Origin: Bacteroidetes bacterium HGW-Bacteroidetes-1
Lineage (GTDB): Bacteria > Bacteroidota > Bacteroidia > Bacteroidales > F082
DNA: 64,000 nucleotides
Reading direction: 5' to 3'
Assembly: GCA_002842755.1 (NCBI GenBank)
Contig: PHDU01000013.1
Span: 42,014 to 106,013 of the forward strand
Made by a program: the position numbers and the translations under genes. Shown piece by piece: positions 18,914-27,955 of the stretch; position 1 is the stretch's first letter; every line of letters starts with the position of its first letter. Under the pieces are notes generated by a model that saw only the letters and a program-made list of their open reading frames with translations, made no database searches and was not told the origin of the DNA.

Positions 18914-20740
18914 ATGAAAAAACTTTTACTTTCAACTTTCTCCCTCATGCTTGCTCTTGGTCTTATGGCCCAATCGCCGATGCAAAAGCAAAGTGACCGA
19001 TTAAGCAAGGTAGTTAATCAAAAAATGCCTGCACAAACAGAGTACAACACCTCCTTCACTGGCGATGTAAATCCTTATGTTTCAACGATAAAAGCACCAG
19101 ATATCGTTATAGGCAACACACGATATGATCTGCAGTCCAACACGAGTATGGCCAGCCGTATTCACAAATTTGAAGATGGAACCATTGGGGCAACCTGGAC
19201 TTTTGGCATCGCTGAAACAAGTTATCCTGAAAGAGGCACAGGATACAATTATCACAATGGTACCTCATGGGGCCCGGCGCCAACCGCCCGTATTGAGCCC
19301 GTCAGAAATGGATGGCCCTCTTATCAACCTTATGGACCAAATGGTGAAATCGTTTGTTCTCATACCGGTGGCACGGCAGGGTTGATATTCAGTTACCGTG
19401 AAACCAAAGGTACCGGCGATTGGAATTTCTTCTATTTACAAGGACCAACCGGCTTTCAGGATTTATTGTGGCCCAGAATGATGACCTCGGGTGAAAACCA
19501 TGAGATTATTCACGTCATTGCTGCTCTTGATGCTGCCTATCAAGGTCTTGATGGAGCACTTTTATACAGTCGTTCCGTAGATGGTGGACAAACATGGTTT
19601 CCTGAAAACGAAATCCTTGACGGACTTACTTCAAGTGACATATTCGGAGTCGAAGGTGATGCGTATGCATGGGCTCCTCCAAAAGGCGATACCATCGCAT
19701 TTATTGTTGGTGACTTTGCAAAAGATGGTGTTGTACTGAAATCATATGACAATGGTGAAAACTGGGAATCAATGTTTTACTATCAGGCACCTATTCCTTT
19801 GTTTGGAAATGAAGTGCCACTTCCTAATCATGGTGGTATAGATGGCTATCAATCAGCAGTTATTGACGATTTAGGTCGTGTTCATGTTGCAGCCGGAAGA
19901 ATGATCCATTCTGCTGATGGCACAGGTGGCCCAACCAATTACTATCCATATTCAAACGGGCTGCTTTATTGGAATGAAACAATGGCACCGCTTGACAGCG
20001 CACAAATAAAAGCGGATATTCTGGATGTTAGTGGCATGAATCCTCTTAATTTACTTGCTGAAGTATGGGATAATGGTGTTGATACCATCATTGGAGTAGC
20101 TACATATCAGGCTTCACTAACATCGATGCCACAGCTTGCATTTGACTATGATAATAAAATACTCTATGCTTTCTACTCTGGTTTAGCACTTGGTTTCGCT
20201 ACAGAAGAATTCAATTATCGTCACGTTTGGATGCGTTTTTCAGATGATTATGGCCAGACGTGGAGTCCATATCAGGATCTCACCGGTGATATTTTCCATA
20301 TATTTTCAGAATGTGCATGGTTATCTGTAGCTTCTAAGGTTGACGACCAGGTCCATTTATTGTATCATTCAGACAATGCTCCGGGTAATGCAGTTCGATT
20401 TGAAGGTCATGGTGTAAATGATAATTATGCTGTTTATTTGCCTGTTGCCACAGTAGTCGGCATTGAAGAAAAACCAGCTTCAATTCTCGATATCAACCAG
20501 ATAACACCAAATCCTGCTACAGACATCGCACGCATGGTAGTTCATGTTGACCGTGCTGTAACAGCGCAGTTCAGTCTTGTGAATATGTTGGGACAGGAAG
20601 TTTATGAACGTACTTCTTCTTTTGGGTATGCTGGCCCACACACACTTGAATTGGATGTTCGCAATTACGATGCAGGCATCTATTTTGTAAGGGTTAAAGC
20701 AGGAAATAGTGTTTCTGTCAAAAAACTCATTATCAACTAA
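18914..20740 (+). CDS. Second T9SS-secreted protein with Asp-box motifs
   Basis: A 608-residue secreted protein with the same layout as its upstream neighbour. Signal peptide MKKLLLSTFSLMLALGLMAQ; propeller-like region with RSVDGGQTW, SYDNGENW and FSDDYGQTW; type IX secretion tail (ITPNPATDIARMVVHV, then GIYFVRVKAG). The two proteins are probably distant paralogues from a tandem duplication: organisation is shared, sequence similarity by eye is limited to the motifs and tails. I chose ATG 18914 because an upstream frame start at 18800 would run through the previous terminator and promoter. The substrate is unknown, and sialidase or glycan-binding activity is possible but not shown. Confidence 0.8.
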   Translation: MKKLLLSTFSLMLALGLMAQSPMQKQSDRLSKVVNQKMPAQTEYNTSFTGDVNPYVSTIKAPDIVIGNTRYDLQSNTSMASRIHKFEDGTIGATWTFGIAETSYPERGTGYNYHNGTSWGPAPTARIEPVRNGWPSYQPYGPNGEIVCSHTGGTAGLIFSYRETKGTGDWNFFYLQGPTGFQDLLWPRMMTSGENHEIIHVIAALDAAYQGLDGALLYSRSVDGGQTWFPENEILDGLTSSDIFGVEGDAYAWAPPKGDTIAFIVGDFAKDGVVLKSYDNGENWESMFYYQAPIPLFGNEVPLPNHGGIDGYQSAVIDDLGRVHVAAGRMIHSADGTGGPTNYYPYSNGLLYWNETMAPLDSAQIKADILDVSGMNPLNLLAEVWDNGVDTIIGVATYQASLTSMPQLAFDYDNKILYAFYSGLALGFATEEFNYRHVWMRFSDDYGQTWSPYQDLTGDIFHIFSECAWLSVASKVDDQVHLLYHSDNAPGNAVRFEGHGVNDNYAVYLPVATVVGIEEKPASILDINQITPNPATDIARMVVHVDRAVTAQFSLVNMLGQEVYERTSSFGYAGPHTLELDVRNYDAGIYFVRVKAGNSVSVKKLIIN

Positions 20741-20763
20741 GTTGATATAAAAATCAAAAAAAA

Positions 20764-20789
20764 GCTGCCTTTTGGGTAGCTTTTTTTTT
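20764..20789 (+). terminator. Rho-independent terminator after the second Asp-box gene
   Basis: GCTGCCT pairs with GGGTAGC (7 pairs, two of them G-U) around a TTT loop, followed by nine T. A run of A on the left side could allow weak action on the other strand. Confidence 0.85.
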
Positions 20790-20941
20790 ATAAAATAGAG
20801 TAGGAAAAAGTACTTTTCTTTAAAGTGGTTTTTGAAGCATCGAAAAATCAAATACATTCATAATTTCTGTTGATATGATTCAAACATTTGATAGAAAATG
20901 TATGTTTTTAAACCTTATTTTTGCAAAAATTTAGCTTTAAA

Positions 20942-22804
20942 ATGTCAGAAAACTACACGGACGACAGCATCCGTACATTAGACTGGAAAGAACATATCCG
21001 TCTTCGTCCGGGGATGTATATCGGAAAATTAGGAGATGGCACTTCACACGACGATGGAATATATGTGCTTTTGAAAGAAATCATTGACAACAGCATCGAT
21101 GAATTTGTGATGGATAACGGTAAAACCATTGAAATAAACATCACCGACAGTTTGGTCAGTATTCGTGACTTCGGTCGGGGAATGCCGCTGGGAAAGGTTA
21201 ATGATTGTGTGAGCAAAATAAACACCGGAGCAAAATATGATTCCAGTATCTTCAAAAAATCAGTAGGACTTAATGGCGTGGGCTCAAAAGCGGTAAACGC
21301 TTTATCCTCATACTTCAAGGCCCAATCCTTTCGAGAGGGAATGACCAAAGCTGTGGAATACAGTCAGGGAGAACTGGTACTCGACTCACCCGTCGAATCA
21401 AGCGATGCGAGGCCAGGTACTTTGATTACCTTTATCCCGGATGAAGAAATCTTTGATAAATACCACTACATCCACGAATATGTGGAAGAGATGTTGTGGA
21501 ACTATGTATTTCTCAACAATGGCTTAACGATCAATTTCAACGGGCAGAAATTTTTTGCCAAAAATGGTTTGCTCGACCTACTGGAGCGCAATATGGCCGG
21601 AGCTGAAACAATGATGTATCCGATCATTCACATCCGTGAAGAAGATTTTGAATGTGCTTTCACGCATAGCAACAATACGTATAACGAAGAATATTATAGT
21701 TTTGTCAACGGACAGCATACCACGCAAGGGGGCACCCATCAGAACGCTTTTCGGGAAGCTATCGTAAAAACTATTCGTGAGTTTTATAACAAGGATTATG
21801 ACACTGCCGATATCCGCAATTCTCTTGTAGCAGCCATCAGTATTAAAATTCAGGAACCGGTTTTCGAGTCGCAGACCAAAACAAAATTAGGTTCGCTAAA
21901 CATGGAGCCCAACGGAAGAAGTGTTCGTAATTTTATCGGGGATATTATCAAACGTCATCTGGATAATTATTTACATATCAATCCGGAAACAGCCGAAGCC
22001 TTGCACCGCAAAATCCAGATGAGCGAGAAAGAACGCAAGGACATGGCCAACATCAAAAAACTGGCCCGTGAAAGTGTAAAAAAAGCAAGTCTTCATAATA
22101 AAAAACTTCGTGATTGCCGTATTCATTTCAATACCAATCATGAAAAACGATTAGAAACAACACTTTTTATAACCGAAGGCGACTCTGCTTCAGGCAGTAT
22201 CACCAAGAGCCGTGATGTTCAAACTCAGGCAGTGTTTAGCTTAAAAGGAAAGCCATTGAACAGTTACGGCCTTTCAAAAAAAATCGTTTATGAAAATGAA
22301 GAGTTCAATCTTCTTCAGGCAGCAATCAATATCGATGAAACAATAGAAAACCTTCGATATAACAACATTGTGGTAGCTACCGATGCCGATGTTGACGGGA
22401 TGCACATCCGGTTACTCCTTCTCACTTTCTTTTTACAGTTCTACCCTGATCTGGTACGCAGTGGTCATGTTTATATTTTGCAAACTCCTCTTTTCAGGGT
22501 CAGAAACAAAAAAGAAACCATTTATTGCTACTCTGAGGAAGAACGTCAGAATGCATTGCGAAAAATTGGCAGCAACGCTGAGATTACGCGCTTCAAAGGC
22601 CTTGGAGAAATATCTCCTGATGAATTCCGCTTCTTTATTGGACCAAGCATGCGGCTCGATCCAGTCATTTTGAAACGGGATGTGTCGATAAACGAGATTC
22701 TTGAATACTATATGGGTAAAAACACCCCCGAGCGCCAGCAATTTATAATAAACAACCTGAGATTGGAAGAAGACTTAAAAGAAGAAGTTCTTAAAGAAGC
22801 CTGA
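20942..22804 (+). CDS. parE: DNA topoisomerase IV subunit B (GyrB/ParE family)
   Basis: The ATPase subunit of a type IIA topoisomerase, which decatenates chromosomes with ParC. From ATG 20942 it has 620 residues, the length of ParE-type proteins. Seen: the GHKL ATPase N-terminus ([45 protein letters not shown]), the QTKTKLGS transducer element, and the Toprim domain with EGDSASG and [17 protein letters not shown]. The C-terminal end has [13 protein letters not shown]. The usual GyrB insert is absent. Many Bacteroidota carry parC directly downstream, but here the next gene is on the opposite strand. A frame start at 20921 adds only seven residues overlapping the promoter region. Confidence 0.92.
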   Translation: MSENYTDDSIRTLDWKEHIRLRPGMYIGKLGDGTSHDDGIYVLLKEIIDNSIDEFVMDNGKTIEINITDSLVSIRDFGRGMPLGKVNDCVSKINTGAKYDSSIFKKSVGLNGVGSKAVNALSSYFKAQSFREGMTKAVEYSQGELVLDSPVESSDARPGTLITFIPDEEIFDKYHYIHEYVEEMLWNYVFLNNGLTINFNGQKFFAKNGLLDLLERNMAGAETMMYPIIHIREEDFECAFTHSNNTYNEEYYSFVNGQHTTQGGTHQNAFREAIVKTIREFYNKDYDTADIRNSLVAAISIKIQEPVFESQTKTKLGSLNMEPNGRSVRNFIGDIIKRHLDNYLHINPETAEALHRKIQMSEKERKDMANIKKLARESVKKASLHNKKLRDCRIHFNTNHEKRLETTLFITEGDSASGSITKSRDVQTQAVFSLKGKPLNSYGLSKKIVYENEEFNLLQAAINIDETIENLRYNNIVVATDADVDGMHIRLLLLTFFLQFYPDLVRSGHVYILQTPLFRVRNKKETIYCYSEEERQNALRKIGSNAEITRFKGLGEISPDEFRFFIGPSMRLDPVILKRDVSINEILEYYMGKNTPERQQFIINNLRLEEDLKEEVLKEA

Positions 22805-22858
22805 ACTTTTTGATGTATACTATCCAATACATTTCCAAAACTGAAACAGATTGAAGTC

Positions 22859-22902
22859 AACCCCCTCAACTTTATCCTCAACCTTAACCTCAACCTCAGA
22901 TT
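22859..22902. repeat. CCTCAA-type imperfect hexanucleotide repeat
   Basis: Units CCCTCAA, CCTCAA, CCTTAA, CCTCAA and CCTCAG follow one another with short interruptions. On the minus strand this reads as the TTGAGG unit also present at 7864-7893. It lies in the intergenic space after parE. Confidence 0.6.
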
Positions 22903-22959
22903 ACATTTGTCCGGAAAAAAATGACCTGTTTTGCTGAAATAATATAGGAATAAAATAAA

Positions 22960-22985
22960 AGCGAAGGTTTCCCCTCGCTCTTTTT
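22960..22985 (+). terminator. Probable terminator after parE
   Basis: AGCGAAGG pairs with CCCTCGCT with one mismatch and is followed by a CTTTTT run on the plus strand. It lies between convergent genes and about 155 bases after the parE stop. Confidence 0.55.
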
Positions 22986-23007
22986 CAATTAACTTCCCCC
23001 ATAGATT

Positions 23008-23925
23008 TTACCTTCTTTTCACAGTAAAGCTTGAAACAGCTGCATCCATACGGATATAAATTTTTTGAGAAGCCGTTTCAAAATTAGCTGTCTGATAATG
23101 TCCCTTGCTCATTTTTTCAAAACCATCAAGGTTTCTGCTTGAAAGCACACTGGAACCTTCAATTTTACAACCTGCGCCTTCCGGAATCGTAACATTGATC
23201 GATGATGCGCCGGCATCAATAGAAATATGTGTTTCCTTAAAGAGTTCTCCTAATGTAACTTTTATTGAAGCGGCACCGCCATCAATATCAATCTTTTCCA
23301 CTTTGAAATCGGAAAAATTAAAGTCAAACTCAGCAGCTCCAATGTCAAAATCAAAAGACCAAACAGGATTTGGATTCAACATCAAATCGAACCTGCTTCC
23401 TTTGTTTTTCCCAACCTGTATGTCGGAACGTTGCTTAAGTGTAATTTTAGCTTCATTGTTAAGTTCCTGAACTTTAAAATCAAAGCGTGTGTTATTGCCT
23501 TTGTTTTCAGCAAATATGAGTTCTCCGGTCGTACCATTCAGTTTGTATATTCCAGCAGCTGCATCCATTGATAACGAAGCTTTGAGAATACTGTCGTTGT
23601 AAATTTCCCTGAATTCCTGATTAGAATAAGTATCTTCTCCATCATCTTCATCGTCGTGTCGATAATGGTAGTATGCGCCTGATTCTCTGGGTGCATCAGC
23701 ATATCGTGCGTACATGAACACACTCAATACGATAATAACAAGGGCAAGCAAAAGCTTAATAAAACCCTGCACCGGCAAAATGGATACTCCCCACAAAATC
23801 AAAAGGAAAGGCCACAGTTTACCAACTGCCCACCAATCAAAGTCACAATAGCCAAGTCGATCAAGAAGTAAAAACAGACCTGAAGAGATAAGAATTGTTC
23901 CCCAAAAGACGTTTTGATGTTTCAT
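23008..23925 (-). CDS. LiaF/DUF5668-type membrane protein
   Basis: A 305-residue protein with three or four short hydrophobic segments in the first 75 residues (VFWGTILISSGLFLLLDRLG, LWPFLLILWGVSIL, FIKLLLALVIIVLSVFMYA). A C-terminal beta-helix-like domain (about 120-305) repeats a pattern of acidic residues, Gly and small hydrophobics (FDFDIGAAEFDFNFSDFKVEKIDIDGGAASIKV). This layout is that of LiaF/toastrack-type proteins linked to envelope-stress sensing. It follows the PspC-domain gene by 11 bases, a common pairing. A role in membrane stress sensing is inferred from family and neighbour. Confidence 0.75.
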   Translation of the reverse strand: MKHQNVFWGTILISSGLFLLLDRLGYCDFDWWAVGKLWPFLLILWGVSILPVQGFIKLLLALVIIVLSVFMYARYADAPRESGAYYHYRHDDEDDGEDTYSNQEFREIYNDSILKASLSMDAAAGIYKLNGTTGELIFAENKGNNTRFDFKVQELNNEAKITLKQRSDIQVGKNKGSRFDLMLNPNPVWSFDFDIGAAEFDFNFSDFKVEKIDIDGGAASIKVTLGELFKETHISIDAGASSINVTIPEGAGCKIEGSSVLSSRNLDGFEKMSKGHYQTANFETASQKIYIRMDAAVSSFTVKRR

Positions 23926-23936
23926 GGTTTTGAAAT

Positions 23937-24395
23937 TTAATATTTTGATGAGGGTTTAAGCAAAAATACACCGATGAGAATCAGTGCCACAGGCCACAAG
24001 TCTTTCGCATCAATGGAAGGTATAAAAGCAGCTGTCAGAAATAAAGCGCCCATGGCAATAAGAATGACCCCTGCAATGAGCTGGGTCTGGTTATTTGTAG
24101 GCTTTTTGGCAATAGCCTCCGCGACAAAAGGATCAGTGCTACTTTTGAATTCTTCAGTAACAGAAGCCTCCGTTTCATTTTTACTAAATCCTTGCGGAGG
24201 CATCCAGGGTTCTTCGGGCAGCACAATCCAAAGAATGATGTAGGCTAGCAATCCGCCACCGCCAAACACCAACAGAATAACAAAAATGAGCCGGACAACA
24301 ACCGGGTCAATATTCATTTTTTCGGCGATGCCACCGCAAACACCCGCAATTACTTTGTTCCTGCTTCTACGCCAGGGAGTGTAACTATTTTCCAT
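23937..24395 (-). CDS. PspC-domain membrane protein
   Basis: A 152-residue protein. The PspC domain fills residues 1-65 (WRRSRNKVIAGVCGGIAEKMNIDPVVVRLIFV, then LAYIILWIVLPEEP), a linker follows, and a LiaI/LiaF-like transmembrane pair ends the protein (LIAGVILIAMGALFLTAAF, LWPVALILIGVFLL). PspC proteins bind membrane-stress effectors in the phage-shock response. The ATG at 24395 is preferred to an upstream frame start at 24416 because PspC proteins begin close to the RSRxNKVIAGVCGG motif. It is the first gene of a leftward pair with the LiaF-like protein. No PspA homologue is in the window. Confidence 0.85.
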   Translation of the reverse strand: MENSYTPWRRSRNKVIAGVCGGIAEKMNIDPVVVRLIFVILLVFGGGGLLAYIILWIVLPEEPWMPPQGFSKNETEASVTEEFKSSTDPFVAEAIAKKPTNNQTQLIAGVILIAMGALFLTAAFIPSIDAKDLWPVALILIGVFLLKPSSKY

Positions 24396-24413
24396 TTTTT
24401 TATTTCTTAAATT

Positions 24414-24421
24414 CAAAGTTA
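24414..24421 (-). promoter_or_regulatory. -7 promoter element for the PspC/LiaF-like pair
   Basis: The plus strand CAAAGTTA reads TAACTTTG on the minus strand, an exact fit to TAnnTTTG. It sits 18 bases before the ATG. A CAAA at 24448-24451 could be the -33 element, but the spacing (26) is longer than usual. Confidence 0.4.
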
Positions 24422-24615
24422 ATCAATTTATAAGACATGAAAATACACAAATAGTTACATTTTTTTGTCAAAAAACATTTATTAAAGAAAACTCACATTA
24501 AAATTCTTTATAAACAGTACCTAAATGGTAGGATTATGAAAGATTTTTGTAATTTTAGCGTTCAATTTATGCAAACATCAACGTATATAATTACAAACAT
24601 TTTAAACACAACAGA

Positions 24616-25848
24616 ATGATGAAAATTAAAGTTGTCAATCCGGTAGTTGAGCTTGACGGCGATGAAATGACACGTGTGATCTGGAAGTTTATCAAAGAAA
24701 AATTAATTCTCCCCTATCTTGACCTCGACATTAAATACTTTGATCTGGGGATAGAAAACCGCGATGCAACGGATGACAAAGTAACTGTTGATGCAGCAAA
24801 AGCAATTTTAAAATACAATGTAGGAATAAAATGCGCTACCATTACGCCTGACGAAAACCGTGTGGAAGAATTTGGACTGAAAGCAATGTACAAATCACCC
24901 AATGGAACCATCCGCAATATTTTGGATGGTACAGTTTTTCGTGAACCAATCATCATAAGCAATATACCACGTCTTGTTCCAGGATGGAAATATCCTATTG
25001 TTATTGGACGTCATGCTTTTGGAGATCAATACAAGGCAACTGATTTTGTAACCAAAGGAAAAGGAAAATTAACGATCACATTCACACCTGAGGATGGTGG
25101 CAAGGTGCAACACTACGAGGTATATCAGTTCGAGGATGATGGCGTTGCTATGGCCATGTACAATACAGATGCATCCATTCGTGGTTTTGCCCATTCATGC
25201 TTTAATATGGCACTGCAGAAGGAATGGCCTTTATATCTCTCAACTAAAAACACCATTTTAAAACGCTACGACGGCAGGTTCAAAGATATTTTTGAAGAAA
25301 TTTACCAGAATAACTATAAAAAGGCTTTTGAAGAAAAGGGAATTGTTTACGAACACCGGCTGATTGACGACATGGTTGCATCTGCACTCAAATGGAGTGG
25401 CAAATTTGTTTGGGCTTGTAAAAATTATGACGGAGATGTGCAATCAGACACACTGGCACAAGGATTTGGTTCATTAGGACTTATGACATCTGTTCTAATT
25501 ACCCCCGACGGAAAAACAGTTGAAGCAGAAGCAGCTCATGGAACCGTGACACGCCACTTCAGAGAGCATCAAAAAGGCAATCCTACCTCTACAAACCCTA
25601 TTGCCTCTATCTTTGCCTGGACAAGGGCATTGTCACATAGGGGTAAGCTTGATAATAACGAGGAACTTGTTGTGTTTGCCAAAACACTTGAAGCTGTTTG
25701 TATCGCTACTGTTGAATCAGGAAAGATGACAAAAGACCTTGCGCTTCTTATCTATGGAAACAGCCTCAAACCCGAAAACTACCTTTATACAGAGGAATTC
25801 CTGGAAGCAATTAACCAAGGACTTCAAGAACGATTGACTCAGAAATAA
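24616..25848 (+). CDS. icd: NADP-dependent isocitrate dehydrogenase, dimeric eukaryote-like type
   Basis: Oxidatively decarboxylates isocitrate to 2-oxoglutarate. The 410-residue protein begins [26 protein letters not shown] and carries [43 protein letters not shown] and [31 protein letters not shown]. These blocks place it in the homodimeric class II (mitochondrial/cytosolic-like) isocitrate dehydrogenases and not in the E. coli Icd group. [12 protein letters not shown] is the segment that contacts NADP in this class. The citrate synthase gene begins 21 bases downstream, so the two form a TCA-branch operon. Either of two adjacent ATG codons (24616, 24619) may be the start. Confidence 0.93.
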   Translation: MMKIKVVNPVVELDGDEMTRVIWKFIKEKLILPYLDLDIKYFDLGIENRDATDDKVTVDAAKAILKYNVGIKCATITPDENRVEEFGLKAMYKSPNGTIRNILDGTVFREPIIISNIPRLVPGWKYPIVIGRHAFGDQYKATDFVTKGKGKLTITFTPEDGGKVQHYEVYQFEDDGVAMAMYNTDASIRGFAHSCFNMALQKEWPLYLSTKNTILKRYDGRFKDIFEEIYQNNYKKAFEEKGIVYEHRLIDDMVASALKWSGKFVWACKNYDGDVQSDTLAQGFGSLGLMTSVLITPDGKTVEAEAAHGTVTRHFREHQKGNPTSTNPIASIFAWTRALSHRGKLDNNEELVVFAKTLEAVCIATVESGKMTKDLALLIYGNSLKPENYLYTEEFLEAINQGLQERLTQK

Positions 25849-25869
25849 TTCATTCATAAAAGTTGCACA

Positions 25870-27207
25870 ATGTCAAATTTAAAAACCATTTTAAGAGAAA
25901 AAATTGAAGATTGGAGACCACGTACTAAAACCCTGGTGGAAGAATACGGTAATGTTGTTGTTGACAAAGTTACTGTTGGCCAGATTATTGGTGGAATGCG
26001 TGGAATTAAATGTCTGGTAACCGACATTTCATACCTCGACCCAAAAGAAGGGATTCGTTATCGGGGATATACACTTCCCGAAGTTTTTGAAAAATTGCCA
26101 AAACACAAAAACTCAGAGATGCCTTATGTTGAGGGATTATTCCATTTACTACTAACCGGTGATCTCCCAAACGAAACTCAAGTTTTTGAGTTGGTGGACG
26201 AATTTTCGAAAAGACGTATCCTACCTCGCTATGTTTACGAGATTATAGATGCATGGCCATGTTGCAGTCATCCAATGGCTATGTTTTCATCTGCCATCCT
26301 TGCTATGGCACGCGAATCTTTCTTTGCGAAAAAATATAAAGCAGGCATCAATAAAATGGAATATTGGGATCCTATGTATGAGGATTCATTGAATTTACTG
26401 GCAAAATTACCGGAAATAGCCTCTTACATTTATGCCAAACTTTATCGTGACGGAAAACGAATTGTTGGCAACCCTGACCTTGATTTTGGTGCCAATTTTG
26501 CTCATATGATGGGCAAACCAAGACCGTATGACGATGTTGCAAGGATGCATTTTATCATTCACGCCGATCATGAAAGCGGAAACGTAAGTGCTCACACAGC
26601 TCATCTTGTAGGCAGCTCATTATCTGACGCTTACCTTTCTACTTCTGCTATGATCAACGGACTTGCAGGCCCTTTGCATGGATTGGCCAATCAGGAAGTA
26701 TTGCGCTGGCTGCAGGATTTAATGGATAAGATGGGAGGTGAAACACCCACTGAAAACGAAATGCGTCAGTATGTATGGGATACACTAAACAGTGGTCAGG
26801 TAATACCAGGTTTTGGTCACGCTGTTTTACGTAAAACAGACCCCCGTTATACAGTTCAGCGTGAATTCAGTCTTAAACATCTTGCTGATGATCCAATATT
26901 TAAATATGTTGACCTGCTCTATAAAGTTGTTCCTCCTATTTTACAGGAACAGGGGAAAGCCAAAAACCCCTGGCCCAACGTGGATGCACAGTCGGGTGTA
27001 ATTCAATGGCATTATGGTGTTACAGAATATGATTTCTATACAGTATTATTCGGGATAGGACGTTCAATTGGTATCCTTGCAAACCTTATCTGGGATCGCG
27101 CACTTCTGTATTCACTTGAAAGACCTAAATCGCTAACTACAGATATGCTTGAAGAAATGGTGGGGATAAAAGACAAAAATCTCACCAACGATTTGCAGGA
27201 TGAATAA
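25870..27207 (+). CDS. gltA: Citrate synthase, eukaryote-like (type I) form
   Basis: Condenses oxaloacetate and acetyl-CoA to citrate. It has 445 residues. Active-site blocks are NGLAGPLHGLANQEVL (His), VIPGFGHAVLRKTDPRY (His) and NVDAQSGVIQWHYGV (Asp), in that order. The N-terminal half (YLDPKEGIRYRGYTLPEVFEKLP) also looks like the mitochondrial-type enzymes and not like the NADH-regulated Gram-negative hexamers. It follows icd by 21 bases and is closed by a strong terminator at 27227-27263. Aconitase is not present in the window. Methylcitrate synthase activity cannot be excluded, but icd linkage favours citrate synthase. Confidence 0.93.
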   Translation: MSNLKTILREKIEDWRPRTKTLVEEYGNVVVDKVTVGQIIGGMRGIKCLVTDISYLDPKEGIRYRGYTLPEVFEKLPKHKNSEMPYVEGLFHLLLTGDLPNETQVFELVDEFSKRRILPRYVYEIIDAWPCCSHPMAMFSSAILAMARESFFAKKYKAGINKMEYWDPMYEDSLNLLAKLPEIASYIYAKLYRDGKRIVGNPDLDFGANFAHMMGKPRPYDDVARMHFIIHADHESGNVSAHTAHLVGSSLSDAYLSTSAMINGLAGPLHGLANQEVLRWLQDLMDKMGGETPTENEMRQYVWDTLNSGQVIPGFGHAVLRKTDPRYTVQREFSLKHLADDPIFKYVDLLYKVVPPILQEQGKAKNPWPNVDAQSGVIQWHYGVTEYDFYTVLFGIGRSIGILANLIWDRALLYSLERPKSLTTDMLEEMVGIKDKNLTNDLQDE

Positions 27208-27226
27208 AATCCTTTGCTAATTTTAC

Positions 27227-27263
27227 ACTCCGGTTCTTCATAAAGGGAGGCCGGAGTTTTTTT
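27227..27263 (+). terminator. Rho-independent terminator of icd-gltA, abutting yjbQ
   Basis: ACTCCGG (27227-27233) pairs with CCGGAGT (27251-27257) across a 17-base loop and is followed by T to 27263. The yjbQ ATG begins at the very next base, so this element also occupies the yjbQ ribosome-binding region. GGGAGG in the loop (27245-27250) resembles a Shine-Dalgarno sequence. Confidence 0.8.
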
Positions 27264-27674
27264 ATGGTCAAGAATATCCCGCTTATATTACCTCCATTTC
27301 CCAGAGGATTTCATCTTATTACAGCATTGATAACCAATAAAATAGGGATTTTACCCGAAAACGGGTTGCTGCAATTATTCCTTCAACATACTTCGGCGGG
27401 AATAACCATCAATGAAAATGCAGATCCCACAGTAAGGTATGATTTGGAAATGTATTTCAACAGATTGGTACTGGAACGTGATTCACTTTTTACCCATATA
27501 TACGAGGGGGATGACGACATGCCATCCCATATCAAAACCGCATTAACAGGAAATTGTTTAAGCATTCCAATCATGAACAGAAAGCTTTCACTGGGTACAT
27601 GGCAGGGCATTTACCTTTGTGAATTTCGTAATCATGGTGGAGAAAGAAGAATTATTGCAACAATTATAAGCTGA
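27264..27674 (+). CDS. yjbQ: YjbQ/UPF0047 family protein
   Basis: A 136-residue single-domain protein of the UPF0047/YjbQ family. Conserved blocks are LFLQHTSAGITINENADPTVRYDLE, FTHIYEGDDDMPSHIKTALTG and LSLGTWQGIYLCEFRNHGGERRI. The His and Glu residues form a metal-binding pocket. E. coli YjbQ shows weak thiamine-phosphate synthase activity, but the physiological role of the family is not settled. The start ATG follows directly on a terminator T-tract. The frame is open upstream, so an alternative non-ATG start inside the hairpin is possible. It is the last gene before the CRISPR array. Confidence 0.88.
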   Translation: MVKNIPLILPPFPRGFHLITALITNKIGILPENGLLQLFLQHTSAGITINENADPTVRYDLEMYFNRLVLERDSLFTHIYEGDDDMPSHIKTALTGNCLSIPIMNRKLSLGTWQGIYLCEFRNHGGERRIIATIIS

Positions 27675-27955
27675 TTATACTATATAAAGCCAATCAGGAT
27701 AGAAATTACAGAGGTAACTTTAGCTTTCTGCTTAAACTATGAAATTTGCCAAATATTCATGCTTTAAAATGCATTGATAAGGCATAATCCTATCTTTGCA
27801 ATGAGATAAAGTAAAGTTTGTATTGTCCTGAAAAAGTCAATCTCAATTCTTAAACTAACTGATTTCGAAAAAGAACTAGTAATGACCTAAATGAGTTGTA
27901 TGGAAATAGGTTTACACAAAAAGTAAACATATCTTGGGACGGCAGCGAAGCTTCC

